A stretch of 64,000 bases of DNA from SG8-41 sp963802355 (GCA_963802355.1 CAWDIV010000004.1:62001-126000); one strand, 5' to 3'; positions 51,955 through 60,510 are shown, counted from the first letter of the stretch. Numbers and translations: made by a program. The notes: a model not told the origin generated them from the sequence alone.

Positions 51955-53235
51955 ATGCGCAAACTCGCCATCGTCGCGTTAGTCCTCGTCGGCGGATTGA
52001 TCGGGGCGGCGATCGTTTGGACCGTGGTGCGCCCCGGAGCGCTGACGGGCACCTCCAAAGTCGTGAACGCGACGACGCAGGTCATCGAGCGCGGCGAATA
52101 CCTCGCGCGCGCCGGCGACTGCATCGCCTGTCACACCGCGCCCGGCGGCACACCTTTCGCCGGCGGGCGTGCGATGCCGACGCCGTTCGGGAACCTTTAC
52201 GCCTCCAACATCACGCCGGACGACGAGACCGGCATCGGCCGGTGGACGCCCGACGACTTCTATCGAATGATGCAAAAGGGCATCTCGCGCGACGGCGCGC
52301 TCCTCTATCCTGCGATGCCGTTCGCGTCCTACACGAAAGTCACGCGCGAAGACTGCGACGCGATCTATGCGTACCTGATGTCGGTCCCGCCCGTGCGCCA
52401 GAAGAACCGCCCGCACGAGCTGCGCTTCCCCTTCAACAAGCGCGAGCTCCTCATCGGCTGGCGTACGCTCTACTTCAAGGAAGGCGAGTACGTTCCCGAT
52501 CCGAAGCAGTCGGCGCAATGGAACCGGGGCGCGTACCTGGTCGAAGGCCTCGGCCATTGCTCGATGTGCCACACCGCCATCAACCGGCTCGGCGGCACGA
52601 GTGAGTCGCAGGCTTTCGAAGGCGGGATGATCCCCAACCAGAACTGGTACGCGCCCTCGCTCACGTCCAACCAGGAGGGCGGTCTCGGTAACTGGAGCGT
52701 AAAGGATATCGCGGACCTGCTTCAGGTCGGCGTGTCCCATCGCGCCACCGTGTATGGCCCCATGGCCGAAGTCACCTACAATAGCCTTCAATACCTGACG
52801 GATGAGGATGCCACCGCGATGGCGGTGTACCTCAAGTCGCTGGCGCCGCGTGATGCGCCCCCCGCGGTGTCCGACACCGAGCGCCTTACGCAGCCTGCCG
52901 TGCTGGAGATGGGACGCAAGGTCTATGTGCAGCAGTGCGTGATGTGCCACGGCAACGAAGGCAAGGGCTATCCGCCGGCCTATCCGCCGCTCGCGGCGAA
53001 CCCGTCGATCACGATGGCGACGCCGGTCAACCCGATACGCATGGTGCTGAATGGCGGCTACCCGCCGGGGACGCGCAAGAACCCAAGGCCGCACGGCATG
53101 CCGCCGTTCCTGCACATCCTGAGCGACGATGAAGTGGCGGCCGTCGTCACCTACATACGCGTCGCCTGGGGCAATGCGGGCGCGCCGGTCACGCCGGCCC
53201 AGGTGAACGAGCTGCGCAAGCTCTTGCCGGAATAA
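51955..53235 (+). CDS. Trihaem cytochrome c, alcohol dehydrogenase subunit II-like
   Basis: A 426-residue periplasmic cytochrome held by an N-terminal TM anchor (about 4-24). Three haem sites are present: CIACH (56-60), CSMCH (202-206), CVMCH (328-332). The plan and blocks such as GEYLARAGDCIACHTAPGG and NITPDDETGIGRWTPDDF match the cytochrome subunit of membrane alcohol/aldehyde/gluconate dehydrogenases. No PQQ or flavin dehydrogenase partner is found nearby; here it is instead encoded with a haem-copper oxidase, so it may feed electrons to that oxidase. Confidence 0.9.
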   Translation: MRKLAIVALVLVGGLIGAAIVWTVVRPGALTGTSKVVNATTQVIERGEYLARAGDCIACHTAPGGTPFAGGRAMPTPFGNLYASNITPDDETGIGRWTPDDFYRMMQKGISRDGALLYPAMPFASYTKVTREDCDAIYAYLMSVPPVRQKNRPHELRFPFNKRELLIGWRTLYFKEGEYVPDPKQSAQWNRGAYLVEGLGHCSMCHTAINRLGGTSESQAFEGGMIPNQNWYAPSLTSNQEGGLGNWSVKDIADLLQVGVSHRATVYGPMAEVTYNSLQYLTDEDATAMAVYLKSLAPRDAPPAVSDTERLTQPAVLEMGRKVYVQQCVMCHGNEGKGYPPAYPPLAANPSITMATPVNPIRMVLNGGYPPGTRKNPRPHGMPPFLHILSDDEVAAVVTYIRVAWGNAGAPVTPAQVNELRKLLPE

Positions 53236-53247
53236 GGAGCGAGGATC

Positions 53248-53427
53248 GTGAGCACACCGCAGGATGACCGCCACGCGACCGAGGCGAGCGACGCGCAAGT
53301 GGACGAAATCGTGAGCCGCGGCCCGGCGGGGGCGTTTGCGGTCGCGGGCATCGCGACCGCGATCGTCGTGGCGATCTACTTCGCGTTCTACTTCTTCGTG
53401 TTTCTGCCGCGAGGCGCGATCCAGTGA
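53248..53427 (+). CDS. Small single-TM oxidase subunit (subunit IIa-like)
   Basis: A 59-residue protein from GTG at 53248, preceded by AAGGAGCGAGG. The first half is polar (MSTPQDDRHATEASDAQVDE); residues about 27-52 form one TM helix (AFAVAGIATAIVVAIYFAFY and on). It starts 12 bases after the trihaem gene and its stop overlaps the start of the subunit II gene. Small one-helix subunits occur with ba3-type oxidases; identity with these is inferred from size and place only. Confidence 0.7.
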   Translation: MSTPQDDRHATEASDAQVDEIVSRGPAGAFAVAGIATAIVVAIYFAFYFFVFLPRGAIQ

Positions 53428-53985
53428 GCGAGACCGCGCACGCGTCGGAAGCGGTCGCCGTCGCGGCCGAGCGGCGGTGGGGCATCATCGTCGCGGTGAT
53501 CATCGTCGTCGCTCGTCGCAATGATGATCTTCACCGGCGTGCATTGGGCGTCGATGCCGCCGTCTCGCGTGGAGACGATCGATCCGCGCACGCTGCACAT
53601 CTCCGGCGAGTTCGTCGAGTCCAACCTCGGCACCGCCGTCGAAGCCGACGGCAAGGTGGTGGTGCGGCTCGTCGCGCAGCAGTACTCGTTCGAGCCGCAA
53701 TGCATGCTGGTTCCGGCCGACACACCCGTCACGTTCCGCGGCACGAGCTCCGACGTGATCCACGGCTTCGTCGTCGGCACGACCAACGCAAACGTGATGC
53801 TGATCCCCGGTTACGTCGCGACGTTCACGGCGACGTTCAGGAAGACGGGTGAGCAACTGATGCCGTGTCACGAGTATTGCGGGACCGCGCACGCGGCGAT
53901 GTGGGCGCGCTTCCAGGTCGTGCCGCAGCAGGAGTTCATGGCGAAAGCCCGCAAGGGGGAGAGGCTCACCTGTGTTTCTCGCTAA
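53424..53985 (+). pseudogene. Cytochrome oxidase subunit II (CuA), one frameshift near the N-terminus
   Basis: A CuA-bearing subunit II of B-type oxidases, one TM helix. GTG at 53424 reads SETAHASEAVAVAAERRWGI, then IVAVIIVV; at about 53510 one base is extra and the rest runs in the next frame from VAMMIFTGVHWASMPP. The cupredoxin domain is whole: QQYSFEPQCMLVPADTPVTF, VIHGFVVGT (His ligand) and the CuA loop LMPCHEYCGTAHAAMWARFQ (Cys, Glu, Cys, His, Met). A single indel in an otherwise perfect operon is more likely a sequencing error than decay. Its stop overlaps the subunit I start by 14 bases. Confidence 0.85.
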
Positions 53986-55591
53986 GCGGCTCGTCCTCTG
54001 GCATTTCTGGGTCGCGTTCGTCGCATTCGCGGCGGCGCTCGTGCTGGGCGAGTGGCAGATGTACGTGCGCAGCCCCCTCTCCGGCTGGGTCGAGAATCCC
54101 GAGCACTACTACCGCTCGGTGACCGCCCACGGCACCGTGATGGGCTACGTGCTGCCGACGCTCGTCGCGATGGGCTTCGGCTACGCGATCACCGAGCTTG
54201 CGCTGAAGCGCCCGCTGATCGGGCTCACCTGGGCGTGGGGTGGTTTCTGGCTGGTGGTGATCGGCACCGTGATGGCGGCCACACCCGTCGCGCTCGGCCA
54301 CGCGTCAGTGCTCTTCACGTTTTACCCGCCGATGATCGGCAGCGTCTTCTACTACCTCGGCGTGGTGCTGGTGGTGGTCGGCTCGTGGGTGTGGGTCGCG
54401 CTGATGTCGATCAACCTGCGTGCGTGGAAGAAAGCGAATCCGGGCGCGACGATCCCGCTCGCGATGTTCGGCAACGTCGCCGGCGCCTACCTCTGGGCGT
54501 GGACGGCAGTCGGCGCGGCGATCGAGATTCTCGTGCTCATCCTGCCGGTCGCGCTCGGCTTCAAGGACACGATCGACGCCGGACTCGCGCGCGTGTTCTT
54601 CTCGTGGACGCTGCACGCGATCGTGTACTTCTGGCTGATGCCCGCCTACATCGCGTTCTACACCATCGTGCCGCGCGCGATCGGCGGCCGGCTCTACAGC
54701 GACACGATGGGGCGCGTCGCGTTCGTGCTGTTCCTCGTGTTCTCGATGCCGATCGGCATCCACCACCTCTTCGCCGATCCGCACGTCGGCGCGGGCTTCA
54801 AGTTCGTGCACGCTGTCTTCACGGCGATGGTGGCGGTGCCGACGTTCCTCACCGTTTTCACGATCGTCGCCTCGGTCGAGATCGCGGCGCGGCTGCGCGG
54901 CGGCAAGGGCTTGATCGGGTGGGTGAAGGCGCTGCCCTGGGACAACCCGATGATGCTCGCCGTGACGTTCTCGTTCGTCATGCTCGGTTTCGGCGGCGCG
55001 GGCGGCATCATCAACATGAGCTACCAGATGAACGAGACGGTGCACAACACGCAGTGGGTCACCGGGCATTTCCATCTCATCTTCGCCGGCGCGATCGTGA
55101 TCATGTATTTCATGGTCGCCTACGACCTGTGGCCGCAGCTCACGAAATGCCGGCCGCTTTCGACCGGCCTCATCAAGGTGCAGCTCTGGACGTGGTTCCT
55201 GGGCATGCTCGTGCTGACCATGCCGTGGCACCTCGTCGGGCTTCTCGGCATGCCGCGCCGGATGGCGTATTTCGACTACACCCATCCGGATCTCCAGGCG
55301 CAGGCGTGGACGGTGACGGTCTCGACGATCGGCGGCTTCGTGCTGATGGTCTCGGGCCTGCTGTTCATCTACATCCTGGCCGTGGCGCGCAAAGGAGCCG
55401 CCGAGCCCGCGCCGTTCACGTTCAGCGCGCCCGCGCATCCGGGCGAGAGAACGCCGCTCGCGCTCAACGGCTTCGCGATCTGGGTGACGATGATGATCGC
55501 GCTGACGGTCGTGAACTACGGCTTCCCGATCGCTCAGCTCGCGACGCTGAAGGAGACCTCCGTGCCAGCCGTGCGCATGGGAGGGCAGTGA
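53972..55591 (+). CDS. B-type (ba3-like) haem-copper oxidase subunit I
   Basis: A 539-residue integral membrane subunit with about 13 TM helices that reduces O2 to water and pumps protons. Low-spin haem His53 is in SVTAHGTVMGY; the CuB site is His215 and the cross-link Tyr219 (WTLHAIVYFWLMPAY) with His264-His265 (GIHHLFADP); His366 and His368 (VTGHFHLIF) bind the haems. The HxxxYFWLxPAY spacing and lack of the A-type XGHPEVY motif mark it as B-type, which has high oxygen affinity and works at low O2. It starts with GTG inside the end of subunit II and its stop overlaps the next ATG (TGATG). Confidence 0.95.
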   Translation: MFLAKRLVLWHFWVAFVAFAAALVLGEWQMYVRSPLSGWVENPEHYYRSVTAHGTVMGYVLPTLVAMGFGYAITELALKRPLIGLTWAWGGFWLVVIGTVMAATPVALGHASVLFTFYPPMIGSVFYYLGVVLVVVGSWVWVALMSINLRAWKKANPGATIPLAMFGNVAGAYLWAWTAVGAAIEILVLILPVALGFKDTIDAGLARVFFSWTLHAIVYFWLMPAYIAFYTIVPRAIGGRLYSDTMGRVAFVLFLVFSMPIGIHHLFADPHVGAGFKFVHAVFTAMVAVPTFLTVFTIVASVEIAARLRGGKGLIGWVKALPWDNPMMLAVTFSFVMLGFGGAGGIINMSYQMNETVHNTQWVTGHFHLIFAGAIVIMYFMVAYDLWPQLTKCRPLSTGLIKVQLWTWFLGMLVLTMPWHLVGLLGMPRRMAYFDYTHPDLQAQAWTVTVSTIGGFVLMVSGLLFIYILAVARKGAAEPAPFTFSAPAHPGERTPLALNGFAIWVTMMIALTVVNYGFPIAQLATLKETSVPAVRMGGQ

Positions 55592-56400
55592 TGGCCGCGC
55601 CGCACGATCCGGCCAGCCGCCGCTACGTGCAGTGGAGCGTGATCTCGCTCGTCGTCCTGACGCTCGTCACCCTGCTCGTCGGGTTCGTATGGCTGCCGTC
55701 GGCGCACCCCGACTTCAGCGCGCCGGGCATCTGGGCGGCCATTTGCAGGGCGGCCGGTGTCCCGACGAAGTGGGGCGAGACCAGCGAGCCCGTAAAAGCG
55801 CGCGTGTCGACGCGCGTCATCCTGCCCGACATCGCAAGAAGCGGGACGTCGCAGGCCGCGATCGGCCTCGGCGCGACCCTTGCGCTCCAGCAATGCACGA
55901 TGTGCCACGGCGCGCAGGGCGTCACCGCGGCCGACACGCCCAATCTGGCCGGGCAGTTCCCGGAAGTGATCGTGAAGCAGTTGGTCGATTACAAGAACGG
56001 GCATCGCACGCATTCGGTCATGCAGGCGCTGTCGGCAAACCTAGCGGACGACGACATGCACAACCTTGCCGCCTACTACGCGTCGCTGCCCAAGCCGCGG
56101 CTCGAGACCGAGGCCGACGACTCGCCTCCGCCCGCCTTGGTGCGCGTCGGCGATCCAGTCAGGAATATCGCGCCGTGCGCTTCCTGCCATGGCGGCATCG
56201 ACCGCAAGCTCGGCACGCCGTGGCTCGAGCACATGCCGAAGAAGTACCTCGAGGATCAACTGCACGCCTTCGCCGCCGGCGCCCGCCGCAACGACAGCCA
56301 TGCCCAGATGCGCAACGTCGTGCGGCAGATGACGAAGAAGGAGATCGAGGAGGTGTCGGAGTTCTACGCGCGGCGCGGCATGCCCACGGGGCATCGCTGA
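55591..56400 (+). CDS. Membrane-anchored dihaem cytochrome c, last gene of the oxidase operon
   Basis: A 269-residue protein with one N-terminal TM helix (about 14-34) and a periplasmic part with two c4-like domains: CTMCH (102-106) and CASCH (196-200). Blocks such as PNLAGQFPEVIVKQLVDYKN and YLEDQLHAFAAGARRNDSH are typical of c4 (an NxxQ-x-Y-L helix and Met-containing loop). The ATG overlaps the subunit I stop. A longer open frame from 54052 covers it, but its first 510 codons are a shadow of subunit I. It probably passes electrons straight to CuA. Confidence 0.9.
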   Translation: MAAPHDPASRRYVQWSVISLVVLTLVTLLVGFVWLPSAHPDFSAPGIWAAICRAAGVPTKWGETSEPVKARVSTRVILPDIARSGTSQAAIGLGATLALQQCTMCHGAQGVTAADTPNLAGQFPEVIVKQLVDYKNGHRTHSVMQALSANLADDDMHNLAAYYASLPKPRLETEADDSPPPALVRVGDPVRNIAPCASCHGGIDRKLGTPWLEHMPKKYLEDQLHAFAAGARRNDSHAQMRNVVRQMTKKEIEEVSEFYARRGMPTGHR

Positions 56401-56411
56401 TCCTGCTCTGG

Positions 56412-56445
56412 ATCGGTGGAAATTGTAATCCGACCCCAGAGGACC
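56412..56445. repeat. REP-like motif (copy 2)
   Basis: ATCGGTGGAAATTGTAATCC followed by GACCCCAGAGGACC, between the convergent oxidase operon and aqpZ. Almost identical to 51051-51084. Confidence 0.6.
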
Positions 56446-56455
56446 GCTCGGACCA

Positions 56456-57166
56456 TCATTTGCCGGTCACGGCCGGCTCCGGCTCGGCGTGGAGCATCCG
56501 GGAGACGCCGCCGGCCAGCAATGCGCCGACGATGGGGGCGAGCCAGAAGAGCCACAGCTGCCCCAGTGCCCAGCCACCCACGAACAACGCGGGGCCGGTG
56601 CTGCGCGCCGGATTCACCGACGTGTTGGTCACCGGAATGCTCACCAGGTGAATGAGGGTGAGCGCCAGCCCGATTGCGATGCCCGCAAAACCCACCGGCG
56701 CGCGGCGGTGGATCGCCCCGATGATGACGACCAGGAAGCCGAACGTCATGACTGTCTCCGTAACCAGCGCCGACACGAGTGAATATTTCCCAGGGGAGTG
56801 CTCGCCGTAGCCATTCGAAGCGAACCCTCCGCTCAGATCGAAGCCGGCCTTACCGCTCGCGATGATGTAGAGGATCGCGGTTCCGGCCACCGCTCCGGCG
56901 ACCTGCGCAACGATGTAGGGCGCGAGCTGGTTAGCGGGAAAGCGGCCCGCGGCCCACAAGCCGAACGAGACCGCCGGGTTGAAGTGCCCGCCGGAAATTG
57001 GACCGACGGCGTATGCCATCGTCAGCACGGCGAGGCCGAATGCGAGGGAGACTCCGGTGAGACCGATTCCGACCTCGGGAAAAGCGGCGGCAAGCACGGC
57101 GCTGCCGCACCCGCACAGCACCAGCCAAAGCGTTCCGATGAATTCCGCAGTCAGCTTGGAGGCCAT
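56456..57166 (-). CDS. aqpZ: Aquaporin Z
   Basis: A 236-residue inner-membrane water channel with six TM helices. Both half-helix NPA motifs are present: GGHFNPAVSFG (63-65) and NTSVNPARSTG (185-187), the latter with the selectivity-filter Arg188. SKLTAEFIGTLWLVLCGCGS is the usual AqpZ start, and His174-like residues around ALTLIHLVSIPVTN match the narrow water-selective filter. It is convergent with the oxidase operon and has its own upstream region of about 190 bases toward the next gene. Confidence 0.95.
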   Translation of the reverse strand: MASKLTAEFIGTLWLVLCGCGSAVLAAAFPEVGIGLTGVSLAFGLAVLTMAYAVGPISGGHFNPAVSFGLWAAGRFPANQLAPYIVAQVAGAVAGTAILYIIASGKAGFDLSGGFASNGYGEHSPGKYSLVSALVTETVMTFGFLVVIIGAIHRRAPVGFAGIAIGLALTLIHLVSIPVTNTSVNPARSTGPALFVGGWALGQLWLFWLAPIVGALLAGGVSRMLHAEPEPAVTGK

Positions 57167-57357
57167 GATGAGCTCCTGGGAGTTGGGAAAGGGGTTCGCG
57201 GGGAATTTATGCTGATCGGGTGCATTGTTTTACCCGCCCGATGCAGATAATAGCGCCTCATCGCCGCGGCAACAATGTCATACTCGGTGCAGAAGGCACA
57301 CGAATGTGACTGGCCCCTTCCGTCAGCACGCCGTCCAACCCCAAGGAGGAGGTGCGC

Positions 57358-58200
57358 ATGATCACCGACGCACAGGTCCACATTTGGAACGCGAATACGC
57401 CTGTAGAACCATGGGACCCCGGAGCGGAATCGCACCTGCCCGATCCCATGCCCGCCGAGCGCATGATCGGGCTGATGGACGAAGCCGGAATCGACCGTGC
57501 CGTCATTTCCCCGGCCGGCGTCGCCCCCAATCGCAGCCCGGCCTGCGGCCAGGCGGCTGCGGCTAAGTACCCCAAGCGCTTTCGCGTCATGGGCTGGTTC
57601 GTGCCCAAACTGCCCGAGCAATACAAGCTGCTGCCGCGCTGGCTGGAGCAGCCTGCCATGTGCAGCCTGCGCTTGTCGATGAACGAGCCCGAGCACCAGA
57701 AACTGCTGGCCGAAGGCGCCTTCGAGCCGGTGTGGAAGGCGTGCATCGACCAGGACATGGCGGTGGCCATCTGGAGCCGCAGCGGCCCGGCCCTGATGGA
57801 GCCGGTGCTGAAGAAATATCCGAACCTCACTTTCATCATCGACCACTTCGCCTGGGCCACCCCCGGCGCGGCTCGCGAGAGCAAGGTGCAGGCTATGGAA
57901 TCCCTGGCGCGCTTTCGCAACGTACACGTGAAAGTGTCATCGCTGCCGCTGGTGTCGGGCAGCGCGCCGCCCGACTATGAAGACCTGCATCCGCTGATCA
58001 AGCGCGTGCACGCGGCCTATGGCGCCGAGCGCCTGATGTGGGGCTCGGACCAGACCCAGACCATGGGCAAGAACCGCGGCACCTATGCGCAGAATTCCGA
58101 CATCATCCGCAAGTATGCGGCGTCCTACCTGCCAGCGGCCGACGTGCAGATGATGATGCACGGCACGGCAGCCAGAGTGTTCAAGTGGCCGGGGGAGTAA
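57358..58200 (+). CDS. Amidohydrolase family protein (TIM-barrel hydrolase)
   Basis: A 280-residue metal-dependent hydrolase. ATG at 57358 follows AAGGAGGTGCGC, a strong ribosome site, so the GTG two codons earlier is not used. Blocks: ITDAQVHIWNANTPVEPWDP (His-x-His site), GLMDEAGIDRAVISPAGVAP, LKKYPNLTFIIDHFAWATPG (His ligand), ERLMWGSDQTQTMGK (Asp). It belongs to the group of 2-pyrone-4,6-dicarboxylate lactonase-like and related enzymes for aromatic breakdown. It resembles the broken gene at 45354-46197. Confidence 0.88.
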   Translation: MITDAQVHIWNANTPVEPWDPGAESHLPDPMPAERMIGLMDEAGIDRAVISPAGVAPNRSPACGQAAAAKYPKRFRVMGWFVPKLPEQYKLLPRWLEQPAMCSLRLSMNEPEHQKLLAEGAFEPVWKACIDQDMAVAIWSRSGPALMEPVLKKYPNLTFIIDHFAWATPGAARESKVQAMESLARFRNVHVKVSSLPLVSGSAPPDYEDLHPLIKRVHAAYGAERLMWGSDQTQTMGKNRGTYAQNSDIIRKYAASYLPAADVQMMMHGTAARVFKWPGE

Positions 58201-58207
58201 AGTGGGA

Positions 58208-58233
58208 GCGCGCGGCGTGGCCGCGCCGCGCGC
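58208..58233. terminator. GC-rich hairpin between convergent genes
   Basis: GCGCGCGGCG and its exact reverse complement CGCCGCGCGC are separated by six bases. It lies between the stops of the amidohydrolase (+) and the lectin-like gene (-), so it could end transcription from both sides. No U-tract follows, so the terminator role is uncertain. Confidence 0.55.
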
Positions 58234-58239
58234 GCCGGA

Positions 58240-58914
58240 TTACTTCGCCGCGAAGCAGTAGAAGAGGCCGTCGCCGCCGGTCTTGATCAGGAGCGGCTGG
58301 CTGCAGCCCACGGTGTTGTGCGAGGAGTTCCACGACACCGCCCAGGGGTGGTCAACAGGCCCGGCGCGGTCGTGATGCCCGACTATGGCGGTGCCGTCGC
58401 TTCCGGACTTGGTCCAGTTGCCGCACGTCATGTCGGTCTGCGAGGGGAACGCCGTGCCGTCGGGTCGCGAGCCGGTGAGGATGTCGTGCTTGTTCGGCTT
58501 GTCGCCGCGGCCATTCACCGGCTGTCCCCTCTCGTCGAGACCGGTCTCCTTGTTGACGTTGGCGTTCGGCGAGTGCAGGTCCGCGGCGTCGCGGGCGATC
58601 CGCTCGCCCTTCGCGTTGTGCCAGGGACCGGTGCCGATCCGGTCTCGGGCGTGGGCCACGTTCGTATCGCTGGTCGTCTTGCCCTGGGTGCTCAGATACG
58701 CGCGCCAGGTGCGCCCACCGGCGCCCACCTTGGCGGCGAGCGCCTGGCAGTGACGGTCCGCGCCCTCGACGCCGCCCAGATCGGCGCCGTTACCCAGCCC
58801 CACGCTGGTTATGAAAAACGTCATCCCCTGCGGATACTGCGGCGTCGCGCAACCGCCCATGGCAAGTATCGAAAAGGCGGCGGTGATTCCCAGGGTCTTT
58901 CGCATCGAGCTCAT
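58240..58914 (-). CDS. Lectin-like lipoprotein
   Basis: A 224-residue lipoprotein: MSSMRKTLGITAAFSILAMG, with lipidation at the Cys of MGGCATP. The mature part opens MTFFITSVGLGNGADLGGVE, then GADRHCQALAAKVGAGGRTW, RAYLSTQG, and closes NTVGCSQPLLIKTGGDGLFY with CFAAK. This is the layout of bacterial proteins annotated as lectins with an endostatin/C-type-lectin-like fold. Three Cys outside the lipobox could form disulfides. The second Met (58905) could also be the start. The function is probably surface binding of glycans, inferred. Confidence 0.78.
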   Translation of the reverse strand: MSSMRKTLGITAAFSILAMGGCATPQYPQGMTFFITSVGLGNGADLGGVEGADRHCQALAAKVGAGGRTWRAYLSTQGKTTSDTNVAHARDRIGTGPWHNAKGERIARDAADLHSPNANVNKETGLDERGQPVNGRGDKPNKHDILTGSRPDGTAFPSQTDMTCGNWTKSGSDGTAIVGHHDRAGPVDHPWAVSWNSSHNTVGCSQPLLIKTGGDGLFYCFAAK

Positions 58915-58986
58915 ACGTTCCTCCCGTTGGTGACGTTACGTTTGATCATACCGCGATAGAACAGGGCCGGGCAGCCGCTTATTCCA

Positions 58987-59769
58987 CTAACCCATCGTTG
59001 AGTTGGACGCGCCCCCATCGAGCAGCAGGTTCTGTCCAACGATGAAGCCGGACGACGCGGCACAGAGAAAAGCGCACGCCTCGCCGAATTCGAACGGATC
59101 CCCAGGGCGTCCGGCAGGGCTATTCTTGAAATGCTGCGCGATGTACTCATCGACCGGTATGCCCGCTTTGCGCGCGGCCTCCGCGCGTCCCGACCGCAGC
59201 CGGTCGGTGAGGAACGGGCCTGGCAGCAGGCCGTTGATGGTGACGTTGTGGCGCGCGACCTGGCGCGCCAGGCCGGCAACGAAGCCGGTGAGGCCTGCGC
59301 GAGCTCCGTTGGACATACCGAGTTCAGGGATCGGCGACTTGACTGATCCGGAAGTGATGTTGACGATGCGTCCGAACTTGCGCGCGATCATGCCGTCGAC
59401 CACGGCTTTGATCAGCATGATGGGCGTGATCATGTTGCCGTTCACGGCTTTCATCCAATCCGTCTCGTCCCATTCGCGGAAATCCCCCCGCGGTGGGCCG
59501 CCAGCGTTATTCACCAGGATGTCCGGATCGGGACATGCCGCGAGCACTTTGGCGCGGCCCTCCGGTGTGGTGATGTCAGCCGCCACGGTGGTCACCACGC
59601 GCCCGGTAGCTGAGCGGATCTCGGCGGCGGTCGCTTCGAGCTCACTCGCCGTGCGCGAATTGATCACCAAGTCGACGCCGTTTCTTGCCAGCGACAACGC
59701 GCAGGCTTTTCCCAGCCCTTTGCTGGCGGCGCACACGATCGCTTTCTTGTCCTTGATACCCAGGTCCAT
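58987..59769 (-). CDS. Atypical SDR family oxidoreductase
   Basis: A 260-residue short-chain dehydrogenase fold protein. The cofactor motif is CAASKGLGKACA (Gly-rich loop 13-20), with NNAGG (87-91), NITSGSVKSP (Ser140) and the end VGQNLLLDGG. However, where the catalytic Tyr-x3-Lys should be, the sequence reads GMSNGARAGLTGFV, so Tyr is Ser153 and Lys is Arg157. This seems to be a natural variant subgroup, as the surrounding residues are well kept. It may bind NAD(P) and a partner without normal catalysis. A family B element starts 22 bases upstream of its ATG. Confidence 0.85.
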   Translation of the reverse strand: MDLGIKDKKAIVCAASKGLGKACALSLARNGVDLVINSRTASELEATAAEIRSATGRVVTTVAADITTPEGRAKVLAACPDPDILVNNAGGPPRGDFREWDETDWMKAVNGNMITPIMLIKAVVDGMIARKFGRIVNITSGSVKSPIPELGMSNGARAGLTGFVAGLARQVARHNVTINGLLPGPFLTDRLRSGRAEAARKAGIPVDEYIAQHFKNSPAGRPGDPFEFGEACAFLCAASSGFIVGQNLLLDGGASNSTMG

Positions 59770-59791
59770 GTGTTGGCTCCGTCCCGTTAAA

Positions 59792-60059
59792 AGAACCTAT
59801 TTCATATATAGGCACGTGTGCGACGGAGGCGAGCTGGGATGCAGGTCGAGGAGGAGAGCCCGAAGCAATATGTCGATATTGCGAGGGCTCCCGACAAAGA
59901 GATGCGCCCAGATCGCCCCGTCCCTTCGGGTTGCGGCCAGGACGGTCGTCTGCTGCGTTGCCCTCCTTGACCATATCGACATATGGCCTTCGTCGGGCGC
60001 CTTGCATACGGTCCGTCCTGGCCACAATGCATCACGCGCCTATATATGAAATAGGTTCT
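59792..60059. mobile_element. Family B element, complete copy 1 (268 bp)
   Basis: Exact inverted ends: AGAACCTATTTCATATATAG at the left and its reverse complement at the right, running on into GGC(A/G)CGTG. The inside has a second inverted pair around CAATATGTCGATATTG and CCATATCGACATATGG and is almost free of coding sense. It is likely a MITE. The second copy is at 63226. It lies upstream of the SDR gene, so it may affect that gene's promoter. Confidence 0.8.
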
Positions 60060-60179
60060 AGATCTGCCACGCGCGGTCATGCGCGTTGCTAGGGTGGAAG
60101 ATTACCGCAGGTGCCCTCCGGGTCGGGGTAGCTTGAGCCTGGCACGAGGCTGGCCCCAGTTCTCGCTTCGCAAGCTCGT

Positions 60180-60510
60180 GAACCCTCGTCAATAGGTCGA
60201 AGCCACGGTGCTCGAACCTGGGGCCCCGGTCGCCGGCCGCCACCTCGTAAACTCGTAGCGGTCCCCTGCGCTGCTCGCCACGACCGGCGGCTGCGGAACT
60301 CACTTACCGTTGCCAATACTATGACCGGTGTTGTGGACGGTTCCCGAGTCACACCAAATTCTCACACTCTGGTTCGACAGTCCTCGCCGAATTCCCGGTC
60401 GCGTCTGCGACTGCTCGGCCGGCTCCGACGGGGCGCCAGATTCAAGCACCATGGCTTCGGGTTGCATCCAGCGCTTTTTGTGAAGTGTCCCCCATCCCGC
60501 CCCTAGCTCC
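60180..60510 (+). repeat. Family A repeat, complete but without clear left inverted end
   Basis: Blocks in order: GAAGCCACGGTGCTCGAACC, CGCCACCTCGTAAACTCGTA, CCCTGCGCTGCTCGCC, GGCGGCTGCGGAACTCACTT, GTTGTGGACGGTTCCCGAG, CTGGTTCGACAGTCCTCGCC, and CCCCCATCCCGCCCCTAGCT. No gene. It fills the gap between the family B element and the DUF1801 scrap. Confidence 0.65.

Noticed and set aside
53424..53985. Programmed frameshift in subunit II
   Set aside because: No slippery heptamer or downstream structure typical of programmed shifts was seen at 53510; a simple indel explains it better.
54305..55438. 377-codon minus-strand frame opposite the oxidase
   Set aside because: Arg/His/Glu-rich antisense frame without motifs; the oxidase on the other strand has all catalytic residues.
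54052..55590. First 513 codons of a 782-codon frame ending at 56400
   Set aside because: This part is an out-of-frame shadow of oxidase subunit I; only the last 269 codons (from 55591) are a real cytochrome gene.
58208..58233. Rho-independent terminator with full confidence
   Set aside because: The stem is perfect but there is no T-run on either side, so only a tentative call was made.
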